Notes: generated by a model from the sequence alone, not told the origin. A stretch of 64,000 nt of DNA from Cenococcum geophilum 1.58 (GCA_001692895.1 KV748256.1:503293-567292), one strand, 5' to 3'. Positions 45,701-58,526 are shown, numbered from the stretch's first letter. Translations and numbers: made by a program.

Positions 45701-48700
45701 CTCTTGCTGCACCTGGCCTAAAAAGACTAAAACTAACTAAAAGAACCCTGTAAAACACCTAGAGAATCCCCCTAAGATGTATGCATCGCAGGGAAAGTAT
45801 ACATCAAATGACGGTGGTTCGCACTCGCGCGCGACCGCCAGAACTACGCCTAATAATGGCCCTCTATAATAAAGACGGGCGAATGCCATACTATAAAGCG
45901 GAAATACCTTTATTAAGAAGGCATCTGACAAAATATAAAGCCTATTGGACGCGTTTAGTACCTAGAATTGCGGGGGAGTAACCGTTAGCTATAACGATCT
46001 AACACAGCTAGCAGAATGGCTCCGCCAGTCTAGCGAACCTTAGGCGCCCCTCCAGTAAACCCTTAATTAAATCCTCTAACGGCTAAGTAAAATTAAAAAT
46101 AAATAAAAAACCCCCTTACCGGCGAACCGCACCTAGGCCACTATAGCTGCGCTTCCACAGTACAGGGAACTTACCCCCCTTAAAACAATAACTGGGTATA
46201 CAATTATAATACGACTAAATACAGAAAAAGTAGAGGGGCTTAGGGGATAATTAGAAACAGAAGTCCTTACAGAAATCTATAAAGAGGTCTATAACGCTAT
46301 TGCGGTCCAACACCTTAAGAGCGGAGATATTAGAGTTACCCTAAAGGACTAATAGGTAAAGGAACGAGCCATAAGGGTAAGGGATAGGCTAGGAGAACGT
46401 ATTGGCATAAAAGTACTCCGTAAGGATTACCCAGTTAAAGTCCTAGTGGTCCCCATAAGCCTTAGGGTAGAAAAGGGACGCTAGGCGGATAATATAGCAA
46501 TTATATAGGAGATAGTAAGACAAACGGAACGCCTTATACTAAGATTAGAGATCACCTAAATCCAATGGCTTTAATAGGAAAATGCAAACTAAGCAAATAA
46601 CGAGAATAATAAGAGGATACAAGGGTCGCTAGAGACTCGCTAGGGAGACGCCAGACGAACGTATGGCTCCCTTATCGTCAGTATATATACACTAGGAATG
46701 TAAAAACTCTTTATCTAAAAAGGAATAATTATAAACGGCCTTATATACAATACAAGGCTCTACAACCACAGACTACGCCTAAAACGATGCTATTGCTGCG
46801 TATAATAGGGATATACCTAATCCACATGCGCAGCATAGGTGTGCTACGGCTACTGTGCAGGCCCCTATAATATAAGACACTGTTTAAATTAAGACTAAAT
46901 AAAATGCGTAAACTGCCACCAAAGCATATATAAGGCGTAGGAGAGAGAAGACTGCATTAAATACAGGAGATGGAAGGTAAGGGCTTAATAGCTGCGGGAA
47001 TAACTATATACGAGGTTATACGAATGGAAACAATAGGCGATAAGCTAGGGGAGCGTAGGTGCCTTTCTATCATTTCCTACCTTTAATACTGGGGGGCTAG
47101 GCTAGCTATCCTAAGCCTTAATGGGCTAGAAGCGACGCCACGTAATATCACTAAACTATATAGGGATATAAGGATCACAGGGGATATAAGGGAGAGGACG
47201 CCCTATAGGAAGACCCTTATGGACAGCTATAGTAAGCTTAAGACCAGGACAATTAAGAATTAGACTTAACGCGGCAAATATAACATTCGCAGCCAACTCT
47301 TAAAGGGTGTATAGCTAACTAGTAAGAATAGGGGAAAAACCGGAGATAATAACAGATTTAGATATAGAAGCGCTAGTAGGAATATAAGACACGGGAATGG
47401 AAAGCTCTATATAAAATGAGTAGTAACTAGGGTGTAGACACAAGAGACAGAAGTTCTAAATATCTTAGAGAAAGTGGAAATAGAAGAAGTGAGGAACGAT
47501 GGAGAGGCGAAGGACCCTCGCCGGGGGTCCGCCACCTATCCATTATATAGTATAACTGTGGTAATATAAACCACTGTCTTGCAAGGCCCTTACTAGACAG
47601 CCTAGACCTAGAGAAACACTATATCCTTACTATACAAGAGCCGTACCACAACACCTATATATAATCGACATACTGCCCCTGAGGATTTCAGCTCCTATAT
47701 GAACCAAAAGCAGCCATATACGTGTGCTTTATAATTAGCAAGACTATTAGCCTATCCTTATAGTTATAGCAGGCAGTTAATCTAGATATTGTAGTTATAA
47801 TAATCTAGACATATAGAGGACCGGTATAAATTATTAATGTGTATAACCCTAGGGTCGAAGGGGTCCTATAAATAGAGAATATTATATTAGTAATAAGCTT
47901 ACTTAAAACCAAAGGCACAGAGTCTATCCTATTAGGAGATATAAACCTCCACCACCCGTAGTAGGGGGGTATCTACGTCGCTGCTAAACGATAGGTAGAG
48001 TGCCTACTAAAAGCCATAGACACCTAGGGCCTTAAACTGGCCACCCCCCCTGGAGCAATTATATGGCAACGAGAATCCGCTAAAAGTATAATTGACCTTA
48101 TATTTATGGACGAAGGCCTATACTAGAGACTTAAAAGGTGTAACCCTAAAGAAGAATAGGCACTTACTTTAGACTATATTCCTATCTAGATATAGCTAGA
48201 TTTAGACATTAAGGCGTAACTAAATAGCAAAAGATACGCAATAAGGATGCTTAAGGTAGATAGCTTCCTTAATACAGTTAAATAATAACTTTAAGACTTA
48301 GAAGAAATCCACCCGATACCAAACAAGCGAGGCTTATTAGCTACCCCTAAGGAAATCGACCGAAGACTAGAAAGGATCTAGGCAGCGATTAAAAATGGGT
48401 TGGAAGAGTACTGCCCGGTCTTAAGACCGAGCCCCTATACGCGACACGCATGGTCCGTATAATGCGCGGTTCTTATAGCTAGCCAACGACGAGTAAAAAG
48501 GAAATACTTAAGCAGCTATAATCCTAAAGATAAGAGATAATATAAAGACATAAGAAACCAGTTAAAGAATACCCTAAAAAAAGAAGTAAGGAATAACTGG
48601 AGACGATTTATAAATGAGCATACTTCTAACCCGAGCCTCCCCTATAATAAGGGCCTATAGGCTATAGCGAAATGGGTAAAGAAAAAGGCAGGGCGACTAG

Positions 48701-51240
48701 TAGAAGACCTATACCTACTACCCCTATAAAGAGCAGGGGAATTATAGGCTACTAATAATAACGATAAGAAGGCAAAGATCCTTATAGAAAGGTTCTTCCC
48801 CTAATCGGCTCTAGTAGACCTTAGTGACATTACAGGTAAAATACCGGTGACTTGCCTGCGGGTCGACAGCGATATAACAATAGAGGAAATGGCTAGAACT
48901 ATTAGCCGCCTTTTAAATAATATAGTACTAGGACCAGATGGGATTCTAAATAAGGCCCTAAAGACCTGTAGACTACTTATAGCACCCTAGCTTGCAGATA
49001 TAGCTAGAGCATGCTTTGCTATAGGCTATTACCCACAACTCGGAAGATCTATAATAACGGTTGTCCTATAAAAAGAAGGTAAAGTAGATTACTTAATCCT
49101 AGGAAGCTACCGCCCTATTGCCTTAGAAAACACCCTTAGTAAGATCTTAGAAAAGGTAATAGCGGACNATATAGCAGATANNGCTNAGGAANACGCCCTA
49201 CTACTATAGAGCTAAATAGGGGCAAGAAAGAACCGCTTAACACTATTAGCACTTATGCTACTCACTGCCACTATTAAATCCGCATGGGTGATGCGAAGGG
49301 ACTTTATAGTATTAATGCTTAGCCTAGATATTAGTGGCGCCTATAATAACGTACCCCACAAGCGTCTCCTATACATCCTTAGGGTAAAAGGCTTCCTAGA
49401 ATGGATTATATAATTTGTTTAAGGGTTTATAAGTTAGAAAGAAATATTACTAGTTTTTAGCGGATACTAGAGCCCCCCTATCGCAGTTGTAATAGGAATA
49501 CCATAAGGATTACCCCTCTTGCCTATACTCTTCCTTTTCTTTATAAGCAACCTGCTTAACTCCTTTAAGGAAGGGGCGACCTAGGGAATAGGCTTCGTTA
49601 ATAATATAAACCTAATTATATACGGGCTAACAGCCGCAGAGAATTGTAGAATACTAGAGAAAGCTTATAACACCTGTATAGAATAGGCAAGATAATATAG
49701 AGTCTAATTCTTACTAGAGAAATACTAGCTAATCCATTTTATAAGAAAACGTAACTAATCTATAGATCTCTAGTATATAATTCGCATCTAAGGCTTTAGG
49801 GGTTAACCAGTTTAGGGCCTAAGGGTATTAGAAGTATGGGTAGATAGTAAGTTCCGGTGGAGCGCATATACGGCATAAGCGGCCCATAAGGGCCAAGTAT
49901 AGTATATCACATTATTTAGGATCGTTAATTCTATATGGGGTCTATGCTTTTAGAGGTTACGCCTACTATATACAGCAGTTGTCCGGCCAACTATAACGTA
50001 TAGGTCCAGTATTTAGGCCATTGGAGAATCTAAGAAAGGCCCTTCTAAGTTGCTCCTTAAACTACTTTAAAAGGTCTAAACAGCCTGCCTCTAGAGTATA
50101 ATAGGCGCATATAAGCAAACGGCTACAGTACTGCTTGAGAAGGAAGCTAATATTCCCCCCCTATAACTATATATTAAAGCCGCTGCAATATAAAGGGCGT
50201 AAAATAAATATAACTCTAATGTTATAAAGTATATTAAGACACGCCTAAATAAACTATAGAGGGACCCTAGGGCGCCCTATAGGAGAATAAACTAATAACC
50301 CTAAAATAGGGAAGATATATTAGAGAAACAAGTAAAGAAAGTAGAAGAAGAATGGTGCTGCTTTAGGGCCTAGGCCTATATAGAGGAGGAAGGGAGACGC
50401 GTAAGAGGCCAGTAAAAATAATAATAAGAGAGAGAAAGGAGCTAAAGTAGAGCATAAAAGAATGCTAGAAAACCATCTACCGTAATATAATACTGGTTGG
50501 ACTAACGCTGGAGAGGCGTATAGGAGTTAAAGGTATAGAGGCTAACTAAGGCAAGAGGAACCCAAGCCGTAGCATGGTTAATGCTATAGGGGGTAAATAC
50601 TCTAGGGCTTTAAGAAGGCCTAACGAAGGCAGAAAATATAATGGCAATACTCTTAAGAATAGGAATAATAGGACTAAAAGACTGGCTTTACTGGGTGGGT
50701 GTCCTAGTAGGTAGCCTAAGATATAAATATGGCTGGCTAAGATAGACACCAAAACACGTAATACTATTATGCCCCTTACGTATTAACTAAGAAGTAATGC
50801 TCTTAGTAGCTGGTACAGAGAACTATAATACACTGCTCTCAATATAAAAAGGCCTTAAGGCGGTTACCTAGTAACTTATTAGCTAAAATATACTAAACTA
50901 GTTCTGGGTTACTAGGGAAATAGTAATAGAGGGCAGGGAGGGGGAGCAACGGGCGCCCCTTAATGACTTTATAGTAGTAGAGTAAAGTATACGATATTAG
51001 CGCGTCCGTAGGCTTATTACAGCAGTAGTGGTTCCTAAGGAGGTTAAAAAGTAAGGTAGTAGGAGCACCATAGGTGACTTGTAGGCGCCCCGCAGGCGCC
51101 TTATAGGCGAGTCCTAAAAGGCAGGGAGATAGATTATAGGGTTTTCTCAAATAGAGTTTTCTCCCTATATGTACATAAGGAGTAGTCCGCGTGGGCCCAA
51201 TAGGGATCCGAATCGGACGTTAAGCAATGAATAATTATTA
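45700..51240 (+). mobile_element. Tad/I-type LINE, RIP-inactivated
   Basis: A non-LTR retrotransposon of 5.5 kb on the plus strand. First gene (about 45,780-47,510): gag-like protein with Cys-rich zinc knuckles (about 46,790-46,960; C-C-N-G-Y-T, C-Y-G-Y-C, then C-V-N-C-H). Second gene (about 47,540-51,170): apurinic-type endonuclease (about 47,550-48,220; I-Q-E-P-Y-H near the start, L-L-G-D-I-N-L-H-H at about 47,930), reverse transcriptase (about 48,880-49,750; G-P-D-G-I, S-L-D-I-S-G-A-Y-N-N-V) and a C-terminal H-V-I-L-L-C-P zinc-like block (about 50,757). The catalytic F-x-D-D box reads F-V-N-N (49,594-49,605), and stops are frequent. A few undetermined bases lie at 49,167-49,192. Confidence 0.9.
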
Positions 51241-53439
51241 CTTAATTAGCTCAATAAAGAGTAAATTACTATATAGCTATAGCTATAAACTTTCCTAAAG
51301 AAATAGACTTAAGATCTGTATATTTTATAATATAATAATATAGAGCTATTCTAGAATAGAATATAGCTTAACTACTATAATTTCCGCTAGTTTATAAACT
51401 TTATAAAAACTTATAATTAATAGATGGATCTAGAGCCCTTTAAAAATAAAAATAGTAGTATCTATAAGGAGAAGATTAGATTTATCTAGGCTAATATTAA
51501 GCTAGTAATTTATAATAAAATAAAACGTATAGTAGCCTTAACACGGATTACTATATATATTAATTTTAAATAAGTAGTTCTAAACGCTAAAGATATAGTA
51601 AAAAACTAGACCTCTTTTAATAGAAAGTTAGGGAGTTACTAAAAGTATAAGTACTTTAATAGTAATATAGGGCAGACCTAACCTTTAAAGAAGCCGTTCT
51701 TAAAAATAACTTTAAAAGGGTTAAAGTTAGTGGCCTTAAGTAATAGAAAAGACTTTTAGGGCTAACCTAATACCTATCTAGCCCTTTTATAAAAATACTC
51801 TAAAAAGTTAAAAGAAAATTTCTCTGGAGGTAAATCCTATAAGAAAAAGAAAAGCTAATTATAGACTTTTTTTAACTATAACTAGGGCAAAATATAGAAA
51901 GAAAGACTCTTTATATTACTATTAAGCTAAAAACGGCACTCCCTATAGGCGAAGTACGTTAGTTTTAAGCACTATATAACAGTAGCGCTAAAATTAATCT
52001 TATATAATATAATTTGGTAAAAAAGTATAAACTTATCTCGTTACTAAGGTAGTAAAAACCTATTATAGGCTTCTTAAATAAGTATTGGATTAAACTATAC
52101 AGTGCCTATAAGCTTATAGTATTAATGGCTAATATATATAACTATACTAAGGTAATTAGCCTGTATCCCTTTTAGGTGGCTAACTTTATAGGCTATAACC
52201 TTATTCTTAAATACCCTTAGCTTATAAAAGTAGATCTTAAGACACGCTTTAAAATAGAAGCCTTTAAATAGTAAAATAATAAAGAATTAAAAGGGCGTAT
52301 ATTACTAATAAGCTTAAAAGTTATCCTAGAGAATATAGCTCTAGGTAAAATAGTATACGCTTTATACCTAAAGGAGTATTAGATCTAACCCCTATTTTAT
52401 AGCAAGATAGGTATAATGCCTAGTATAGGCAATAACCCCTTTATAATAAATACCTTATAAAGAACTACCGGATAGGTTATAGAGATACTATAGGGAGGCG
52501 GCGATCTTAAAGATCTTACGAGATACTTTAACCGTTATAGGTTATTCTAGCTTAAATAATATATAGAGAGTATATTACGGCACCTTAAACAATGCGCTAA
52601 AGAAGTCTTTACCTTTTACTAGCTACTGTGTTACGGGACTTACACGTTCTCCTATAACCCCTATTTATACATATACTTAGTATATAAAGATTTTTCTTCT
52701 TTATCTAAATGTCTTTATATTAACTACGCATAGTTATACGTATATAGCCTTTAATTACTACCCTATTTAGTATATTGTATTCTAGCTTATACTTACTTCT
52801 ATAATATACCATATATAATGGTTTAATATACTATAGTAACTATATATAAGTAATCGCTGTAGCGCACAGCGCTGCCTATAAGTATTTTAAGGGAGCTTTA
52901 AGATCTACCTAATAATAATATAGAGGACAAATACGACCCTAATTTATTAAATATTCTATTAGGCCTAAGGGGCTTACTAGGGGTATTTTTAGGCAGATAA
53001 GCTAGAGTCTAACTATAAAACTTAGAATACAATTATATAATTAATCTAAAAGAAGGCAAATAACTACTAAACCTTTCTATCTATAACCTCTTCTATAAAG
53101 AGCTTAAGATTTATTTTTATTTTTTATATCCATTGTATTATATTACGTACAATACTACGCATACAGCCTTAAGCTATGGCGCTATAGTTCTCTATGCATA
53201 AATCCTTTCTAGGCAGCTTAATATGTACTAGTAGCTATATCCTAGTAGTTTATAAATCCCTAAACTAGGGGTTTATAGTTCCTTAGTAAAATACTAAGTT
53301 ACTACAACAACTAGGGAATGAGAAAACTATAGGAAAAACTATAAGAAATCCTAACACCTGTCCCTGTCCTTTTGCAATTTATTTCTATTCTTTTACTCTC
53401 TAATATTATTTACTTAAAGCCTAGTAGGAGTTACCTCCT
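51241..53439. repeat. AT-rich RIP-degraded stretch, family not assigned
   Basis: Plus-strand fragments with Lys/Leu/Tyr-rich coding character appear at 51,420-53,100, but I cannot name a family. A DNA-transposon or gag-like gene is possible. The part after 53,150 belongs perhaps to the LINE on the minus strand. Confidence 0.45.
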
Positions 53440-54291
53440 TCTAAACTCCTATTTATTTTGTCTTATTCTTCTATAGAACCTTTTAAGCTAGTACTATCTA
53501 CTAGCTTAGCTGCTTTTAGAATCTCGCAGTCTTTACTATTAGCAAAGTGGTTTTCTTTACAGTTAATAAAAAGAGGGGTAGTATACTTGCAGGGCTTGCC
53601 TATTATTATATAGGTAGAACAGGAGTAGTCTTTAGATAAATATACAGCCGCATAAAATCTATAGGCTCTAGTAGAGCATCTGTCTCCTATATGGCCAAAT
53701 TTTTAGCAGCTGGTGCACTGCGTAGTAGGAGAGACTTTAAGGTATTTTACTACTTTAGTAGCTATATCTACAATTAAGATCTCTTTTTGCTTAAGGATTT
53801 CTTGTCTTTTTCCTCATTCTCTATAGTAAAAACTATAGAGCTAAATCTGGTTTATAGATTGTGTCTTTTTACACTAGATAAGATCCACCTAGGTAGTCCT
53901 TGTATCCCTATAAGATTAAAGGTCTCGACTTCTTCTTTTAGAAGCTTAGAGCCTCCCTCTCCTAAAAAAGGTAGGGTAGGAACCCTACGGGCTATAATTT
54001 AAACCCAGGGTTCTAATTTTTGTTCTCTTTAAAAGGTAAAAAAGCAGTTATGCTAGATATCCTTATATTTAACTAGGAAATCTACATTATACTCTTTTAT
54101 AGTTATAAGGAGAATATTTTGTTTTCCTTTAGTTCTAGCTATAGACGCTAGTACTAGCTTTTCTACTTATAGTTTTAATACAAATAGTTAATTGACTTTG
54201 TTTCGTATGGAGAAGGTATTTAAAGGTTAGTCCTCTTTGTCTATAATTAAGACTAGCTTTCTTTCTTATAGCCGCTTTTTCTTTATTAGGA
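53440..54291 (-). mobile_element. LINE ORF1 fragment with zinc knuckles, 3' part
   Basis: Minus strand. Around 53,790-53,550 the frame shows G-H-I-G-D-R-C, S-K-D-Y-S-C-S, G-K-P-C-K-Y-T-T and F-I-N-C-K-E-N-H-F-A-N-S, the chained CCHC pattern of the gag-like first protein of fungal Tad/I LINEs (family form C-x2-C-x4-H-x4-C). Stops interrupt it elsewhere. Upstream sequence probably continues at 56,680-57,240, beyond the repeat block. No endonuclease or RT of this copy was found downstream. Confidence 0.6.
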
Positions 54292-54564
54292 AAAAATTTA
54301 CCAGTATCTAATTTTACTTTTCTGCCATTTCAGCATTTTTTAGCATTTCTAGCATTTTCTAGCATTTAGCAGCTAAATGCGGCATTTATTACTAAGTACT
54401 AGCATTTAGCGCCAAATGCCGCATTTATAATTAAGTATTAGCATTTAGCTGCATTTATTACTAAGTACCAGCATTTAGCCGCCAAATGCTGCATTTATAA
54501 TTAAGTATTAGCATTTAGCTGCTAAATGCTAGAAAATGCTAAAATGGTAAAAAAGTAAAATTAA

Positions 54565-55277
54565 ATGCTATATAAAGCTCTGCATAAAGTTCTGCATAAA
54601 GCTCTGCATAAAGCTTTATACAAAGTTCTATATAAAGTTTTATACGAAGTTCTGTATAAAGCTCTGCACGAAGCTCTATACAAAGTTCTATATAAAGTTC
54701 TATATAAAGTTCTGCACGAAGCTCTGTATAAAGTTCTACACGAAGTTCTACATAAAGTTCTGCACGAAGCTCTATACGAAGCTCTGCACGAAGTTCTACA
54801 CAAAGTTCTACACAAAGTTCTATACGAAGTTTTATACGAAGTTCTACACAAAGCTCTGCACAAAGCTTTATACAAAGTTTTACACGAAGCTCTATACAAA
54901 GCTCTATACGAAGTTCTATACAAAGTTTTACACAAAGCTTTATATAAAGCTCTGTATAAAGCTCTATATAAAGCTCTATATAAAGCTCTACACAAAGCTC
55001 TATACAAAGCTCTACACGAAGCCCTATATAAAGCTTTATACGAAGTTCTACACGAAGTTCTATATAAAGCTTTATATAAAGCTCTATACGAAGCCCTATA
55101 TAAAGCTCTATACAAAGTTCTATATAAAGTTCTGCACAAAGCTCTGTATAAAGCTCTATATAAAGCTCTACGCGAAGCTCTATATAAGGCTCTATATAAA
55201 GCTCTACGTATAGAGGCTCTATATAAGGCTTTACGCGAAGCTCTACGTATAAAGGCTTTATATAAAGCTTTGCATTA
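54565..55277. repeat. 12-bp minisatellite, about 60 units
   Basis: Unit AAAGCTCTATAT with variants (GTTCTACACGAA and similar). It stays open on both strands: Ala/Val-Leu-Tyr/His-Lys/Glu repeats over 237 codons on plus, Arg/Lys-Ala/Thr-Leu-Tyr type on minus. Openness follows from the 12-bp period, so I treat it as a satellite and not a gene. Confidence 0.92.
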
Positions 55278-55409
55278 GGTCCCTGCTATATTCCTAATAG
55301 CCTCTATATATGCCTCTGCCAAGTATACCCCCTATATACACCTAGGTAGCTACCTCATTTTTTACCCTTCCTTATATCCTCCCTACCTAGGAAGACACCA
55401 GAACGACAG

Positions 55410-55835
55410 CTAGCAGACGACCGTCGCCGGAGCTAGACGACCGTCAGAGCCAGACGACCGTCGTCAGAGCCAGACGACCGTCGTCAGAGCCAGACGACCG
55501 TCGTCAGAGTTAGACGACCGTCGTCAGAGCTGGACGACCGTCGTCAGAGCTAGACGACCGTCGCCGGAGCTAGATAACCGTCGCCAGAGCTAGACGATCA
55601 TCGTCAGAGCCAGACGACCGTCGTCAGAGCTAGACGACCGTCGCCGGAGCCAGATGACCGTCGCCAGAGCTAGACGACCGTTAGAGCCAGACGACCGTCG
55701 TTAGAGCTAGACGACCGTCAGAGCTAGACGACCGTCGTCAGAGCTAGACGACCGTCGCCGGAGCTAGATGACCGTCGCCAGAGCTAGACAACCGTTGTTA
55801 TCGCCACACGACCGTCGCCAGAGCCACATGACAAC
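55410..55835. repeat. ~20 bp palindromic tandem repeat, about 20 units
   Basis: Unit AGAGCTAGACGACCGTCGTC with 17-21 bp length variants; GACGAC-C-GTCGTC is an inverted repeat in each unit. CG-rich and hardly RIP-mutated despite its repetition. Confidence 0.9.
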
Positions 55836-55899
55836 CGTTTAAACGACTAGCCAGCGAACATAATAAACGATTCGATCGATTGAATTAAGGTAATATAGA

Positions 55900-56130
55900 C
55901 AGGTAGGCACAGATAGGTAGGCATAGATAGGTAGGTATAGACGGGTAGGTATAGACAGACAGATAGACAAATAGATAGGTAGGTAGGCAGGCAGGCAGGC
56001 AGGCAGGTAGGTAAGTAGGTAGGCAGATAGGCAGGTAGGCAGGCAGGTAGGTAGGTAGGCAGGCAGGCAGGCAGGCAGGTAGGTAGGTAGGTAGGCAGGT
56101 AGGTAGGTAGGTAGGTCAGTAGGTAGGTAG
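55900..56130. repeat. AGGC/AGGT tetranucleotide microsatellite
   Basis: Runs of AGGCAGGC and AGGTAGGT interspersed with AGAT/AGAC, about 230 bp. Confidence 0.95.
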
Positions 56131-56224
56131 AAGAGAACCGTCGCTATATTATATTAAATTATCTAAAACAATACAATTTATTTTGCACTAACTGCGTAAA
56201 AAGAGTAATATTTATTGCTTAAAG

Positions 56225-56350
56225 TGAGTAAGATATATAAAATGCGCGAAGAGGGCATTATATATAGAATGCGCGAGAAGGGCATTATGTATAGAATGCG
56301 TAAGAAGGGCATTATATACAGAATGCGCGAGGAGGGCATTATATATTAAT
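56225..56350. repeat. ~27 bp tandem repeat, 4-5 units
   Basis: Unit GAATGCGCGAGAAGGGCATT followed by ATATATA; the last unit decays into ATTGCGCATTAAG. Confidence 0.88.
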
Positions 56351-56384
56351 TGCGCATTAAGTGCAAAATGCGTAGTTAGCTACA

Positions 56385-56580
56385 CTATACTGTTAAATAT
56401 AGCAGTATGCCGCAGTGTATTGTTAAATACAGCAGTATGCCGCAGTGTATTGTTGAATATAGCAGTATACCGCACTGCATTGTTAAATGTAGCAGTATGC
56501 AGCAATATGCCGCACTACATTGTTAAATGCAGCAGTATGCCGCACTGTATTATTAAATGTAGTAGTATACCGCACCTTAG
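56385..56580. repeat. ~30 bp tandem repeat, about 6 units
   Basis: Unit TATTGTTAAATACAGCAGTA followed by TGCCGCAGTG; one unit has a partly duplicated AGCAGTATGC. Confidence 0.9.
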
Positions 56581-56690
56581 TTAATACTATACGCTACACG
56601 TTGTAGTGCGCAGAATGCGCATTTAGCCGCTAAATGCTGCCAAATGCTGTAAAAATGCTAGTAAATTTTTTCCTGACGAAACTTATTATC

Positions 56691-57240
56691 ACTTATTTCT
56701 ATAAAAGGTTTTTTTTATACCTATTAGGCTTTAGTATCTTATAGGGGGGTTTTCTAGTTTTTACAGTAGACAATAACCTCCTTAGGTCTCTTATCTCCTA
56801 GTCCTAGAGGTAAAAAACTAGGCAAAAAGCCTTGCTAGTTTTTACTATCCTTTTACGCCCTTTCTCCTTACTAATCTTACTAGAAGATTTCTAGGGAGGT
56901 TAGGCTAAAAGGTAGTAGAAAAACTAGCTAAAAAAGACTAGTATAGTTATTTTCTTTTTCTATTAGAAGTAGAAAAAACTACTAAAAAAAGGACTTATTA
57001 GGCTTTTACTAGCTAAAAAGCCCTAAAGGCAATCCTCCTCTTACTAAAGACAATCTAACTAAAGGAGATATAGAAAAGTACCTACCCCCCCTATTTTATT
57101 AGGCTTTTACTTTCTATAGAAGAAAAACCTAGGAAAAGTTTATATTTTAGTATTTTAGTATTCCTATCCTTGCCTTACTTACGAGCTAAAACTACCCCTT
57201 TAAAGAATTTTCCCTTTAGAAAAGGGGGTAAAAAAGGTAA
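56691..57240 (-). mobile_element. probable LINE ORF1 fragment, 5' part
   Basis: Minus-strand sequence rich in Lys/Ser codons and stops, ending next to the repeat block at a position from which the LINE fragment at 53,440-54,291 would continue. The assignment rests on this position more than on motifs. Confidence 0.35.
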
Positions 57241-57249
57241 ATAAATCCA

Positions 57250-57770
57250 CCTCTAGCTCGCTAGGCAGTGGGAATTGGGTCTTAAAAGTCGGAAAATCGA
57301 TTGTTTTTAGTGGTAAGATGGGTATGCGTAAGTTTTGAAGTGCGGCGCTACCTTTTGGTAAGGTTGGATGTGTAGTAAAAGGTTTTTAGCTTAAGATTTT
57401 ATAGGAGTACCTTAACGAGTTACTAGAAAAGGGGTAGATTTAACTTAATAAGTTACTAGTAGGCGCGTTAATTCTTTTTCTTTTAAAACTAAATGGAACT
57501 ATAAGGCTATATATAGACTATTATAGTCTTAATAAGATTATAATTAAGAACTGTTACCTACTACTAGTAGTTAATAAAATACTAGATTAACTATTTAGGG
57601 CGAAGATTTTTATAAAGTTAAATTTATAAGACGCCTATTATAGGCTTTATATTAAAAGGGGGGATAAGTAAAAGACCGCTTTTAAGACCTAATATAGCTA
57701 GTTTAAGTATTTAGTAATACCTTTTAGGCCAGCTTGTTACGAACGCTTTAAGTATAATATTACGTCTACT
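57250..57770 (+). mobile_element. Ty3/gypsy reverse transcriptase fragment
   Basis: Plus-strand RT signatures: I-R-L-Y-I-D-Y (about 57,500), K-I-F-I-K-L-N-L, D-A-Y-Y-R, K-T-A-F-K-T and L-V-I-P-F. The fragment stops at about 57,750 before the catalytic Y-x-D-D region. Truncated and broken; a fossil. Confidence 0.8.
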
Positions 57771-57774
57771 TAGA

Positions 57775-58520
57775 GAAGAGTTAGAAGAAGCTAGTTGGTT
57801 AATCCAGACGCGGTCTAGGATAAAGCCAATAGAGCTATATAATAAGGAATAGTAACTAAGGTTACGAGATATAATCTATATAATCTATAGGATCTATATA
57901 ATCCGTAATAGAGTAAATAGAGCGCACGTATATTACGTATAAGAAGGATTTCGTAGGAGTACGGTTGTGTATTTAAGGACCCTCAGTCCCTACCTAAATA
58001 GTTCCTTTCTTATAGTAATTCTTAGAATATAATTAGAGTTAATCTATTAGGCAACTATTCCACTAGTTATTATTATGTTGTTAACTTTATCTTATATTAC
58101 CTATATATCTAGCCTAATAATAAACCTACCGTAGTACCTACTACAAGATTTTATTATATAATTACTACCTAGTTATAGTATTAAATACAAAAAGTTAAAT
58201 AATATGCCACTAAAAGCAGCCACTATAACGCTAACGACGGTGGCAACTACTTTAAGGTTAGGTGACACTAGTATAGCAGATACTAACTTATAATAACCTA
58301 TAACGGTTAAACAGTTATAAGAGATAGTTAACTAGTTAATAATAAACAATATAGCGTTAGAAGAAAGGATTAATGGGGTTAGTGTAGTAAGGATTAAGTT
58401 ACTATTAATTAAGAGGTATTTAGGAGAAAGATTAAAGCTTAAAGGATTCCTTACGCAAATATACTTTAAGGTTATATAAGAAGGGGCGAAGTTACTAATA
58501 CTTATAGATTAAATAGTCTA
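57775..58520 (+). mobile_element. gypsy LTR and start of gag, cut by the next element
   Basis: An LTR-like sequence (about 57,775-58,190; the match to 11,440-11,620 shows it is a repeated unit) is followed by the beginning of a gag-like frame (about 58,200-58,520; L-K-G-F-L-T-Q-I then E-G-A-K-L). The element is interrupted at about 58,526 by the LTR of another gypsy element. Broken. Confidence 0.65.
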
Positions 58521-58526
58521 TATGGG

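Larger units (their letters stand above)
54292..56690. repeat. 2.4 kb composite block of six or more tandem-repeat families with similar inverted ends
   Basis: The left end reads AGGAAAAAATTTAC-CAG and the right end, inverted, AGGAAAAAATTTAC-TAG; both are followed inside by AGCATTT/GCATTTAGC motifs. Between them lie, in order: GCATTTAGC palindromic units with a ~38 bp period (54,340-54,560), the 12-bp array (54,565-55,277), ~20 bp units with GACGACCGTCGTC (55,410-55,835), AGGC/AGGT tetranucleotides (55,900-56,130), ~27 bp units (56,225-56,350), ~30 bp units (56,385-56,580) and again GCATTTAGC (56,615-56,665). It interrupts a minus-strand LINE. No coding domain. Confidence 0.75.

Noticed and set aside
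51420-53100. Possible Starship-type DUF3435 recombinase or helicase on the plus strand
   Set aside because: I looked for the recombinase signature residues and found none in a consistent frame; the stretch is too RIP-mutated to assign.
54565-55278. 237-codon open frame of Ala/Val-Leu-Tyr/His-Lys/Glu repeats
   Set aside because: Openness follows from the 12-bp period; the opposite strand is open too. Treated as a minisatellite.
54340-56665. CRISPR-like regular repeats
   Set aside because: Repeats are adjacent tandem units without unique spacers of constant length, in eukaryotic DNA.
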